A DNA stretch of 64,000 nucleotides from an uncultured Corynebacterium sp. (lineage in GTDB: Bacteria; Actinomycetota; Actinomycetes; Mycobacteriales; Mycobacteriaceae). Shown one piece after another: positions 46,180-54,324 of this stretch. The stretch covers positions 75,409 through 139,408 of the forward strand of contig CAMIPB010000002.1 of the NCBI GenBank assembly GCA_946223355.1. The letters are read 5' to 3'. Positions within the stretch are counted from its first letter, which is position 1. Every line of letters starts with the position of its first letter. Under the pieces are notes generated by a model that did no database searches, was not told where the DNA came from, and was given only the letters and a program-made list of their open reading frames with translations. A program made the position numbers and the translations under genes.

Positions 46180-47834
46180 TAGTTGGCCTCCTTTACTGAG
46201 TGATCGATATAGGCGCCGTAGAACGACGGTCGAGCGATGGATTCCGGTTGGAAGCCTTTGAGCCAAGGCTGGACAGCGTAAACGAGGGGTTCTTCAAATA
46301 AAGGGAGCGCATAGGCCTGCTTAGTGATGTAATCCTGGACATCACCGACGAGGTCGGCGCGCTTATCCTCATCCGGGGTAGAGGCCACCTTATTCAGCAT
46401 GTCTTCGAGCTTTGTGTCATAAATCTTGCCGTCAGAGTCCTTGTTAATGAAGGAATCGCGATTATCGACGGAATACAAGGATTTAATGGCCTCCAGGTCT
46501 GCGCGGCCCACCATGGAGTGGCGAATCTGGATTTTATTCATATCCTTGGAGTCGGCATCCTGCGTGGAGTTATCGCCCGGATTGAGGTGTAGCTTGATTC
46601 CAATCTCCGCGAGATCCTGCTGAGCCATGGTGATCACTTCTTTCGAGCGCGGCTGAGGACCTGCCAGATTAGCGGTGAGTTCCAGGCGCTTGCCGGCCTT
46701 TTCTCTGATTCCATCCTCGCCGAGAGTCCAGCCGGCGGCGTCGAGAAGCTGCTTGGAACGATCCGGGTCGAAGTCGTAGGCGCCCTTCTGCTCACGGTAG
46801 CCCAGGCCTGTGGCGGCCACGGTGGAGGTGGCCAAAGGATAAGACTCCGAGAAAAGGATTTTTAAGATGCGCTCGCGGTCAATGCCGTGAATGATGGCTT
46901 GGCGCACCTTTTTGTCCTGCAACAGTGGGTGATTGAAGCGGAAGTTCAATTGGTTATTCATGGAGTTCGTACCGCGCGAGATAATGTTTATTCCACGCTT
47001 TTTCAGGTGGGCCTCCTCAGGCGCGGAGATTTCACGCGCGATGGCTGCTTGGCCAGATACCATCGCTCCAGAACGCACGGATTGTTCCGCAGCGAGGACA
47101 TAATTGATGGAATCCAGGCGTGCGCGGCCTTGGTGTTCGTGGGCAGGTGGCGCCCAGTCATAGTCCTCACGAGCTTTAAGCACGAGCTCCTTACCTAGTG
47201 TTTCCTGCTCGATAACAAATGGACCAGATCCGATGACTTTGGTGGCACTGCCTGGACCGAAGCCTTCGTCATCAAGAGCCAACGTCGCATCAGACAGCAG
47301 TCCCGCGTTATATGACGACGTGGCCTGCAAGAACCCTGGTGCTGGCTCGGAAAAGTGGAAGCGAACAGTGTCCTCGTCTACTACCTCACCGCGCTCGTAG
47401 TTGTTGATTTGTTCAGACACGGTCAGCATGCGGTCTTTGGCGCCTAAACCATAAAGATCGAAATTGCGCACCACGTTCTCTGCAGTGAGTTTCGATCCGT
47501 CGGAATAGGTCACATCCGTGCGGATATCAAATTCGTACTCGGTGGCATCCTCGTTAATTTTGGGCATGTCCGTGGCAATCCAGGGGGACAGTTCCAAGGT
47601 TTCCGGGTCCTGGTAAAGCAAGCGGTCTGTTATTTGGTTGACCACTCCACCGTTGGGATAAAACCCGGCTCCTGGCGGGTAAAGCGTCTTAAAGAAGTTG
47701 GGTTCTAAATAGGTGATCGAGTTGTCTTCTGTGTTCGCGTCCATGGAACTTTCTGCAGAAGCGCAAGAACTTAACACAACGGAGACGGCCATAAGTACGG
47801 CGATAACGAAGGGGGGAGATTTATATTTTTTCAT
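46179..47834 (-). CDS. ABC importer substrate-binding lipoprotein (SBP family 5)
   Basis: A 551-aa extracytoplasmic binding protein of the peptide/nickel/opine family. A signal peptide ends in VVLSSC, with Cys24 as the lipidation site. The mature part has family-5 features such as EYEFDIRTDVTYSDGSKLTAENV and a C-terminal lobe with DYITKQAYALPLFEEPLVYA. The ligand is unknown; I recall a subgroup (KPN_01854 type) found with CMD proteins. I used the ATG at 47834 (MKKYK), since an upstream frame to 47864 adds residues with no signal-peptide logic. It heads the operon next to the McbR-type site. Confidence 0.85.
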   Translation of the reverse strand: MKKYKSPPFVIAVLMAVSVVLSSCASAESSMDANTEDNSITYLEPNFFKTLYPPGAGFYPNGGVVNQITDRLLYQDPETLELSPWIATDMPKINEDATEYEFDIRTDVTYSDGSKLTAENVVRNFDLYGLGAKDRMLTVSEQINNYERGEVVDEDTVRFHFSEPAPGFLQATSSYNAGLLSDATLALDDEGFGPGSATKVIGSGPFVIEQETLGKELVLKAREDYDWAPPAHEHQGRARLDSINYVLAAEQSVRSGAMVSGQAAIAREISAPEEAHLKKRGINIISRGTNSMNNQLNFRFNHPLLQDKKVRQAIIHGIDRERILKILFSESYPLATSTVAATGLGYREQKGAYDFDPDRSKQLLDAAGWTLGEDGIREKAGKRLELTANLAGPQPRSKEVITMAQQDLAEIGIKLHLNPGDNSTQDADSKDMNKIQIRHSMVGRADLEAIKSLYSVDNRDSFINKDSDGKIYDTKLEDMLNKVASTPDEDKRADLVGDVQDYITKQAYALPLFEEPLVYAVQPWLKGFQPESIARPSFYGAYIDHSVKEAN

Positions 47835-47921
47835 TGTCAGTTGTCTTTCTTGAAAAATCTTCAAAAAATACGGAATGGGGAGAACAGTACCATCAATTTA
47901 GACTGAAGGGTACAAATAAGA

Positions 47922-47937
47922 TAGACTAGGTGGTCTA
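47922..47937. promoter_or_regulatory. McbR-type operator in the divergent region
   Basis: TAGAC-N6-GTCTA occurs exactly here, matching the published C. glutamicum McbR palindrome. It lies 87 nt upstream of the ABC operon and 47 nt upstream of the divergent FAD protein gene, so it can control both. A further TAGAC half-site lies at 47899-47903. McbR represses sulfur assimilation genes, so both units are predicted to be induced when sulfur is scarce. Confidence 0.8.
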
Positions 47938-47984
47938 AATGATAGAATAAAAGCACTTCACTCGAAAGAAAAGGCACCACACTT

Positions 47985-50021
47985 ATGGCCCACACTCCCC
48001 CACGTTCCATCGCCTTAATTGGCATGGGCCCCCGCGGTATCTCCGTACTTGAACGCCTGGCTGCGCTGACGCCTCAGATCACCAACGAGGCCACCCCCAT
48101 CACTGTGCACGCTATCGACGACGCCCAACACGGCGCCGGTCGCATCTGGGAGACAGACCAAACCCACACGCTGTGCATGAATACTTTGGCCGGCGCGGTT
48201 ACCTTGTTTACTGAGCCGGGCGCTAGCGTGCATTCACCAGTAGTTGAAGGGCCTACAATGTACGAGTGGATCCAGCTACTCCGCGATACAGATGCCGATT
48301 CCGAAACCAGCGAGGCGGCCGTGCTGAGCCGCGAGTTTCCCGCCAAGGTAGCGCTTTTTAACAACCACCGTCCGGACGAATCCGTGCTGCAAGAGTTCGC
48401 CGAGGAAATCGTCGCAACCCGGCCAGAATCCAATCCGTCTCGCGCCTTATACGGCGCTTATCTCAACTGGGTCTACCACGTCGCACTCGCACTACTACCG
48501 GACAATGTCACTGTCATCAACCACGTGGGTCGGGCTACTTCGATTGCTGCATCAGATACCTCTGATACAGCGGATATCATCACGATTACCCACTCGGACG
48601 GTTCCACGTCCACAGTAGAATCCGAAGCCACGGTTATCGCATCCGGTTGGAGACGTCCTGATTTCAATTCAGAGGAAACATTGCTTGCAGATGCAGTTTC
48701 TCGAAACGAGGAGCTGACCTGGATCCAGCCGGGCAATCCTGTGGAACAAGCAGTAGACGCTATTCCAGAATCTGGTGACGTCCTAGTCCGCGGCATGGGC
48801 ATGGGCTTTTATGACGTCATGGCTTTGCTGACCTTCAACCGTGGCGGCACATTTGAAAACACACCAGAAACACGCTCCGGGCTCACCTACCGCCCTTCCG
48901 GTAAAGAACCACGCCTGCTTGTAAGTTCTGGACGGGGTTACCCGTTTATGCCCAAGTCTGATTACCGCAGCTTGCCGCCACGCTCACCACATCGTCGCCT
49001 GCAACAGGCGCTACAGGCCGTGGCTGATGTCCCGGTTGGAGCAAACTCTATCGATTTTGCTGCTGACATCCTGCCGGCCGTTGCCCGCGATAGCTTTGAA
49101 GACTATTTCCGTACCTTAGCGCGCGTACAACCTGAGGCACTGAAAGTTGGGGTGGATGAAATCACAGCGATCATTGACGCCACGGACCTCACTACGGCAG
49201 CGCAAGCCAATTCCACCACTGCCATATTGGATGCACTCAGCGCTGCCACTGAGCATGTGAGCACCCAGCCGTTCGCACCATCGCGCTATTTCCAGCCACT
49301 GGCTGAGTTTTCTGGCGATACGCGGGAGCTTACCGAACACGTAGCGGACATGATGGCACACGATATTGCCGAAGCTTCCGCCGGACATGACTCCGCAGAA
49401 AAAGCAGGCCACTGGGCACTTAGTTCCGCCCGAAAAGCCGTGTCCATCGCAGGTTCGCAAGCCCGCTATACCCGTGAGTCACGCACGGGCGCCTACAAAG
49501 AATTTATGGGCTTTGGACAAATGGCTGGCTCCGGCCCACCACTGTTTCGTTCACGCCAGTTACTCGCGCTCGTGGACGCGGGCCTAGTGGAATTTCTAGG
49601 CGAGCGCCCCCAGCTTGTTATCGAGGACGCGTCCGGCACGGCGGATTCCCCGGCTGCTCACCCTGCATTTGTCCTACGGTCAGGGCAACGCGAAGCACGA
49701 TCTTCTACTCTCGTGGACGCCTGGATGCACTCACCGGATATTCGCCGCGCAAACGATTCCTTGTCCAAGTCCTTGTTATCTGCGCAGCGCGTACGTCCGT
49801 TTGTTGATGGCAAGGTGGCCACTGGCTCCCCAGAGGTAGACCCGGTCACCCGCCGGGTGATCGGCACGAATGGTGAGGTAGATCCCCGCATCCACATCAT
49901 TGGAATCCCTACCTACGCGCAGATGCCAGACACCACAATTTCCCCAATGCCTGGCACTGATCCACTATTTTTGCAGGAAACTGACAAAACAGTCGCGGCT
50001 ATCCTGGGACTCAACCTGTAA
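47985..50021 (+). CDS. Large FAD/NAD(P)-binding protein
   Basis: A 678-aa flavoprotein-like enzyme. The N-terminus has IALIGMGPRGISVLERLA, a dinucleotide-binding glycine motif of the NAD_binding_9 group. VIASGWRRPD (~220) and VLVRGMGMGFYDVMALL (~265) suggest a second nucleotide-binding turn. The C-terminus has PRIHIIGIPTYAQMPDTTISP, resembling the closing segment of such oxidoreductases. The substrate is unknown. It is divergent from the Dpp-like operon and shares the McbR-type site, so it probably acts on the same imported compound. AAAGG lies about 10 nt before the ATG. Confidence 0.8.
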   Translation: MAHTPPRSIALIGMGPRGISVLERLAALTPQITNEATPITVHAIDDAQHGAGRIWETDQTHTLCMNTLAGAVTLFTEPGASVHSPVVEGPTMYEWIQLLRDTDADSETSEAAVLSREFPAKVALFNNHRPDESVLQEFAEEIVATRPESNPSRALYGAYLNWVYHVALALLPDNVTVINHVGRATSIAASDTSDTADIITITHSDGSTSTVESEATVIASGWRRPDFNSEETLLADAVSRNEELTWIQPGNPVEQAVDAIPESGDVLVRGMGMGFYDVMALLTFNRGGTFENTPETRSGLTYRPSGKEPRLLVSSGRGYPFMPKSDYRSLPPRSPHRRLQQALQAVADVPVGANSIDFAADILPAVARDSFEDYFRTLARVQPEALKVGVDEITAIIDATDLTTAAQANSTTAILDALSAATEHVSTQPFAPSRYFQPLAEFSGDTRELTEHVADMMAHDIAEASAGHDSAEKAGHWALSSARKAVSIAGSQARYTRESRTGAYKEFMGFGQMAGSGPPLFRSRQLLALVDAGLVEFLGERPQLVIEDASGTADSPAAHPAFVLRSGQREARSSTLVDAWMHSPDIRRANDSLSKSLLSAQRVRPFVDGKVATGSPEVDPVTRRVIGTNGEVDPRIHIIGIPTYAQMPDTTISPMPGTDPLFLQETDKTVAAILGLNL

Positions 50022-50037
50022 AGATGAACAGCCTGAC

Positions 50038-50805
50038 CTAAGAGTTGTTCATGCGCTCTGCCAGTTCGATACGCGGGCGCACCTGTATCTCAGTGAGTTG
50101 GGTGGTGGGGCCTGCGTCCACGACTGCACGAATGGCCTTGGCCACCTCATCTGGGGCGATGACGTGATCAGGGTTATACTCACCGGCCAGGCCTTTAAAC
50201 ATCGCGGTGTCTGTTGGCCCTGGGGAAACACTAGATACGCGAATGCCGTGCTCGGACTTACGCAGGCCGTCGGCAAGCGCGTACAGCGCATGTTTGCTGG
50301 CGCAGTAAACCACATTGTTGCCTGACGTAGCACGTCCTGCGCCGGAATTGATGAAGATGACCGTTGCCCCGCCAAGACGCAGGGCAGGAAGCAGCTCACG
50401 GGTAAGCCATGCGGGAACGGTGACGTTGATGTCAAAATGCGCCTGCCAGTCGGTGTACTCAGCGTCCGCCACAGAGAAGTTCTGCGCGATAGCTGCCGCA
50501 TGCACCACTGTGTGGATCTGGCCCAAGTCCGCCAGCGGCGCTAGCGGTGTTTCACTCAACGGCTGGTCAGACGTCATGATTTCAGTCAGATCTCCTGGAA
50601 CCGCAACAACTGCGTCGCCGTGTGAGGTAACTAGTTCATCTAAAAGGGCTTTGTCGCGACCGAGCGCATAAACCGTGTGGTCTTGCGCGAGGTCAGCAAC
50701 AATCTTGCGGCCCATCCCACCGGTAGCACCGGTGACGACAGCGATCTTTCGCGTAGAATTATTCGTCAATTGGGGTTCATTAGAAGGTGCAGTTTCTGTA
50801 CTCAT
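50038..50805 (-). CDS. Short-chain dehydrogenase/reductase
   Basis: A 255-aa NAD(P)-dependent oxidoreductase. It has the glycine motif VTGATGGMGRKIV (~25), the structural NAA-like segment VVHAAAIAQNF, a catalytic Ser in FINSGAGRA (~158) and the YxxxK motif in VVYCASKHAL (~172). An acidic/Asn-rich N-terminus of ~18 residues precedes the fold. TAGGGT (50812-50817) ends 6 nt before the ATG, suggesting a leaderless mRNA. It converges on the FAD protein gene and diverges from the MscS gene. Substrate unknown. Confidence 0.88.
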   Translation of the reverse strand: MSTETAPSNEPQLTNNSTRKIAVVTGATGGMGRKIVADLAQDHTVYALGRDKALLDELVTSHGDAVVAVPGDLTEIMTSDQPLSETPLAPLADLGQIHTVVHAAAIAQNFSVADAEYTDWQAHFDINVTVPAWLTRELLPALRLGGATVIFINSGAGRATSGNNVVYCASKHALYALADGLRKSEHGIRVSSVSPGPTDTAMFKGLAGEYNPDHVIAPDEVAKAIRAVVDAGPTTQLTEIQVRPRIELAERMNNS

Positions 50806-50850
50806 ACCACTACCCTACGTATCTGCTACCGATCCATAAAAGGAGGCACC

Positions 50851-51906
50851 ATGTTGCTTGCTGCCACCCCTGGTGAGTCAGCCGGAGACAAGGTTTCTGA
50901 CACAACTCAAGATGTCCAGACATGGCTCGATAGTCCGGAGGCACGCGAATGGCTCATCAGCATCCCGCTGCACATCCTCCTCATCATTATCCTTGCCCTG
51001 GTAGGACATTGGCTACTCCGGCGTATCATTAGACAGGTCGAACAACATAGCATTGAAAATAACCCAGCCAAATCGTCTCCGTTTTTCCACAGTGGCCACG
51101 GACGAGCAGGGCGAAAATCTTCAGTCAAAAAGCCTGCGAATACCGCAGAAGATGAACTAGAAATCAAAAAAGCCACAGCGGTGCAATCGGCTAAGGAAGC
51201 CCGGCGTGTATCCCGCATTCGCACCCTGGCTAACGTTGCGCGCTCAGCAGCCGCCATTTTCGTGTGGGTGTGGGCCGTATTGGCTGTCTTGGACCAGCTG
51301 GGGGTCAACATCGCACCGCTTATTGCCTCCGCCGGTGTAATCGGCGTGGCCTTGGGCTTCGGTGCCCAGGCATTGGTCAAAGACTTCCTATCCGGCATCT
51401 TTATGCTCATTGAAGACCAGTACGGAATCGGCGACTGCATCGACTTGGGCGATGGTACCGTCGGCGACGTTGAATCCATCACCTTAAGAATCACCACGGT
51501 CCGCGATATCGACGGTGCCCTCTGGTATGTCCGCAACGGTGAAATACTAAAGGTAGCTAATCACACAGATTCCTTTTCCATCGCCCGGCTGCAAATCCCC
51601 GTCGGTCTTAGCAATGACACCGACAAGGTCAAGGAGCTTATCAATGCAGCTGCCTTGGAGGCGGCACGCGACGAGGAAATTAGTGGCAAAGTGCTCACTG
51701 ACCCAGTGTTCAATGGTGTCACTGAATTTAACCCGGACTACATGTCATTCCGCGTATCTATCAAGACCTTGCCGGGCGAACAATGGGCCGTCCAACGTTT
51801 TGTGTACGCCCGTATCCTCAACGCCATGAACAGCGGAGGCATCACGACGCCTTATCCACATGGCATTGGCATGACTCAGTCTGCAAATGGTGGCACTATC
51901 CAATAA
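50851..51906 (+). CDS. MscS-family mechanosensitive channel
   Basis: A 351-aa membrane channel. The first transmembrane helix is at ~35-55, a charged cytoplasmic loop follows (~60-130), then two helices at ~140-160 and ~165-190. The last carries the MscS pore signature: IASAGVIGVALGFGAQALVKDFLSG, continuing as GIFMLIEDQYGIGD. The C-terminal cytoplasmic domain (~205-340) is standard. I used the ATG at 50851 with AGGAGG 4 nt upstream. A longer frame from 50677 lies within the divergent SDR gene. It probably releases solutes on hypo-osmotic shock. Confidence 0.92.
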   Translation: MLLAATPGESAGDKVSDTTQDVQTWLDSPEAREWLISIPLHILLIIILALVGHWLLRRIIRQVEQHSIENNPAKSSPFFHSGHGRAGRKSSVKKPANTAEDELEIKKATAVQSAKEARRVSRIRTLANVARSAAAIFVWVWAVLAVLDQLGVNIAPLIASAGVIGVALGFGAQALVKDFLSGIFMLIEDQYGIGDCIDLGDGTVGDVESITLRITTVRDIDGALWYVRNGEILKVANHTDSFSIARLQIPVGLSNDTDKVKELINAAALEAARDEEISGKVLTDPVFNGVTEFNPDYMSFRVSIKTLPGEQWAVQRFVYARILNAMNSGGITTPYPHGIGMTQSANGGTIQ

Positions 51907-51915
51907 GGTCAGGGT

Positions 51916-53172
51916 GTGACAAACCAACACTCCAGCCAATCCCGCCATCAGAAACAAACCACTCACGACCATGAACAGACCGAGCCGAACTCGCTAAGTT
52001 CAATTGCTTACTCGTTCGGCCCGTTGGGTTTTACTGCATTCGGCGGACCGGTAGCGCATCTGGCGTACTTCCGTGAGGAGTTCGTAGAGCGCAAACAGTG
52101 GATGTCAGACAAGGCATACTCAGCCATAGTTGCTTTGTCCCAATTCCTGCCCGGCCCGGGTTCCTCACAAGTGGGTATGGCCGTGGGATATCACCGCGGC
52201 GGGATCACTGGACTCGTACTAGCCTGGCTGCTTTTTACCGCACCATCGGCGATAATCTTGGCTGCTTTTGGCTTGTTTATGGGGTCAAGTGATTTTGATG
52301 CTGCCGCATCCGGTTGGGTCAAGGGACTTCTTGCGGCGGCTGTGGCCGTAGTTACCCACGCTGTGATTGGCATGGCCACCAAATTCCTAAACAGCATATA
52401 TGCGTGGGTACTGGCAATTGCTACTGCCGCGGCAATCATTTTTCTACCGCATCCACTCACCCAAATCGGTGCCATCGCCATCGCTGGTCTAGTCGGTGTG
52501 GTTTTACACGCTGTCGGTAAAAGCACTGATTCCAAAGATAACGGTGAACCAGGTTTGGCAGAGATCCGTCCCGTCTCCAAAACCATGGCATATAGCTGCC
52601 TCGTCTTGTTCTTTATCCTGCTCCTCGGCCTGTGGCTAGGAGCAAATACCATCGGGGGATACGTTCTTACCCGCGCACACGCTTTCTATCACGCAGGCGC
52701 TTTGGTCTTTGGTGGTGGACACGTTGTCTTACCTTTATTGGAGGAACAAACTGTTACCACAGGTTGGATGAGCCAGGAACAGTTCCTGTCTGGTTATTCC
52801 GTCACCCAGGCGGTTCCTGGCCCCATCTTCACCTTCGCTGCCTATCTCGGCGCGGTCGACGGCGGCATTTGGGGCGCCCTTTTAGCAACGATTGCTATCT
52901 TCCTTCCGGCCGCACTACTCATGGTTTCGGGCTTATATTTTTGGGCTCGTTGGCAAGAAAATGACCGCCTACGTGCCGCGTTTAACGCCATCAACGCAGC
53001 CGTTGTCGGCCTGCTCGCAGCAGCACTGTGGAGCCCAGTAATTCAACATGGCGTGGCATCAATCGCCGCTGGCATCATCGCGGCGCTGTGTTATGTGGGC
53101 ATCCGCTTTGTCAAGCTGCCACCGTGGCTTATCGCAGCCTTTGGTGCCCTCGCAGGAGCCTTTGTCCTGTAG
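51916..53172 (+). CDS. ChrA-family chromate ion transporter
   Basis: A 418-aa membrane protein with two homologous halves, each with about five to six helices. The first half carries GPLGFTAFGGPVAHLAYFREEFVERKQW (shown in part), then LSQFLPGPGSSQVGMAVG. The second half carries LVFGGGHVVLPLLE and GYSVTQAVPGPIFTFAAYLG. These FGGP and PGP motifs define the CHR family. It may export chromate or another oxyanion such as sulfate. A 30-residue polar N-terminus is present. The GTG at 51916 follows the MscS stop by 9 nt, so the two may be co-transcribed. Confidence 0.9.
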   Translation: MTNQHSSQSRHQKQTTHDHEQTEPNSLSSIAYSFGPLGFTAFGGPVAHLAYFREEFVERKQWMSDKAYSAIVALSQFLPGPGSSQVGMAVGYHRGGITGLVLAWLLFTAPSAIILAAFGLFMGSSDFDAAASGWVKGLLAAAVAVVTHAVIGMATKFLNSIYAWVLAIATAAAIIFLPHPLTQIGAIAIAGLVGVVLHAVGKSTDSKDNGEPGLAEIRPVSKTMAYSCLVLFFILLLGLWLGANTIGGYVLTRAHAFYHAGALVFGGGHVVLPLLEEQTVTTGWMSQEQFLSGYSVTQAVPGPIFTFAAYLGAVDGGIWGALLATIAIFLPAALLMVSGLYFWARWQENDRLRAAFNAINAAVVGLLAAALWSPVIQHGVASIAAGIIAALCYVGIRFVKLPPWLIAAFGALAGAFVL

Positions 53173-53193
53173 CGAACAGACCAAAGTTGGTTT

Positions 53194-53865
53194 TTAGAAA
53201 GCCAACAGACTCGAAGACTGGTAAACGGTGCCAAATGGCGCATCCACGCGCAACCACCGCCCCAATGAAGAAACCCGCAGGTGACGTGGCACGTTATCTG
53301 GAGCCGCAAATCCAGGAATAAATCCCAGATTGACACAGGCGAAAATAAGCCGCATGGTGATTTCCGCAGACGTTCCAGCCGCCTCTGTGTCCTCGTTGGC
53401 GTGGACAGTCACCACTGTTTGATCTAATAAACTTGCGGGAGGACCTAATGGTCCAGAAAACTGGCGCGCCAAGTCCTGACCTTTGTCTGCGAGTTCACGG
53501 ACAACTGGCACTGGAATAGTGTCCAAAACTTTAAACCCTTGCGCTGGCGGCAAAGCACCGATCCAGGCCGGGTCACGAGCTGGACCCAAATCAAGCGTCA
53601 TGGCTGGGCCAACACTAAAGTCCACCACTATTTCCATTGCATCCTGAACTGCTGAAGCTGTTACCACTGCCCCATCGCGGGATACCGTTCCGCCTACCCG
53701 GCGGGAAGCAGTTACGCCGAATGGGGTGGTGACAAAAACATCCACCGTGTCTTTTTCGAGCTGACGCAGACGTACGTTCGCAGTAGCGTCCAGCCCTACA
53801 GCACGGTCAATGAGAGCTTTGAGGCCACGGGCCCCAGATGACAAGGTGATGGACTCGGTATTCAC
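53194..53865 (-). CDS. Conserved hypothetical protein
   Basis: A 223-aa soluble protein without a family I recognise. It has a mixed alpha/beta pattern, few charged clusters and several Gly/Pro-rich turns (GPARDPAWIGALPPAQGFK). There is no signal peptide, membrane helix or metal motif. The GTG at 53865 lies 1 nt beyond the stop of the thioesterase gene, so the two form an operon with the upstream ettA, with RBS-like GGAAGG inside the thioesterase end. A longer frame to 53949 overlaps that gene. Co-occurrence suggests a link to acyl-CoA or translation functions, unproven. Confidence 0.7.
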   Translation of the reverse strand: MNTESITLSSGARGLKALIDRAVGLDATANVRLRQLEKDTVDVFVTTPFGVTASRRVGGTVSRDGAVVTASAVQDAMEIVVDFSVGPAMTLDLGPARDPAWIGALPPAQGFKVLDTIPVPVVRELADKGQDLARQFSGPLGPPASLLDQTVVTVHANEDTEAAGTSAEITMRLIFACVNLGFIPGFAAPDNVPRHLRVSSLGRWLRVDAPFGTVYQSSSLLAF

Positions 53866-53866
53866 G

Positions 53867-54301
53867 CTATTTCGCGTGGCCTTCCAGCAAAATAGCCCGC
53901 TCTGCATCTGTGATTGGACGCGGCTGGCTCGTACGCTGATCAACAACAACCTGCACGCAGTCCACCACGCAGGAAACCTTGCCGTTCTGGTCGAAGATGC
54001 GTTGGCGAGTGGTAAAGGAGGTATTGCCCATTTCTACAATTTCGGTTTCCACGCGCAGCGCGACGATGTCCGCGCCAGTGATTGGTGCGCGGAAATCGAC
54101 CTCGAGGTGGCGCACGAAAGAGGCGAACTCAATGCCCTTTGAGTAGAACGTGTCCTTGGCAAAAAGCAGGCGTGCTTCCTGCGCAATCTCAATGTAGTTT
54201 GCGTTCATCATGTGGCCATAACGGTCAAAATCAGACCATCGGACCTGCACTTCATGGGTCCTGATGATGGAATGCACTGCTCTGTTTTCTGCTTCAGACA
54301 T
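53867..54301 (-). CDS. Hotdog-fold acyl-CoA thioesterase
   Basis: A 144-aa enzyme of the 4-hydroxybenzoyl-CoA thioesterase/YbgC group. VRWSDFDRYGHMMNANY (~20-37) contains the catalytic Asp in the DxxGHxNN-like motif. RLLFAKDTF and LEVDFRAPI follow the hotdog pattern. It hydrolyses acyl-CoA, with substrate chain length unknown. AGGAG precedes the ATG. It lies 23 nt after ettA on the same strand. Confidence 0.9.
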   Translation of the reverse strand: MSEAENRAVHSIIRTHEVQVRWSDFDRYGHMMNANYIEIAQEARLLFAKDTFYSKGIEFASFVRHLEVDFRAPITGADIVALRVETEIVEMGNTSFTTRQRIFDQNGKVSCVVDCVQVVVDQRTSQPRPITDAERAILLEGHAK

Positions 54302-54324
54302 TTTCTACCTCTCCTGTGTTGGAT

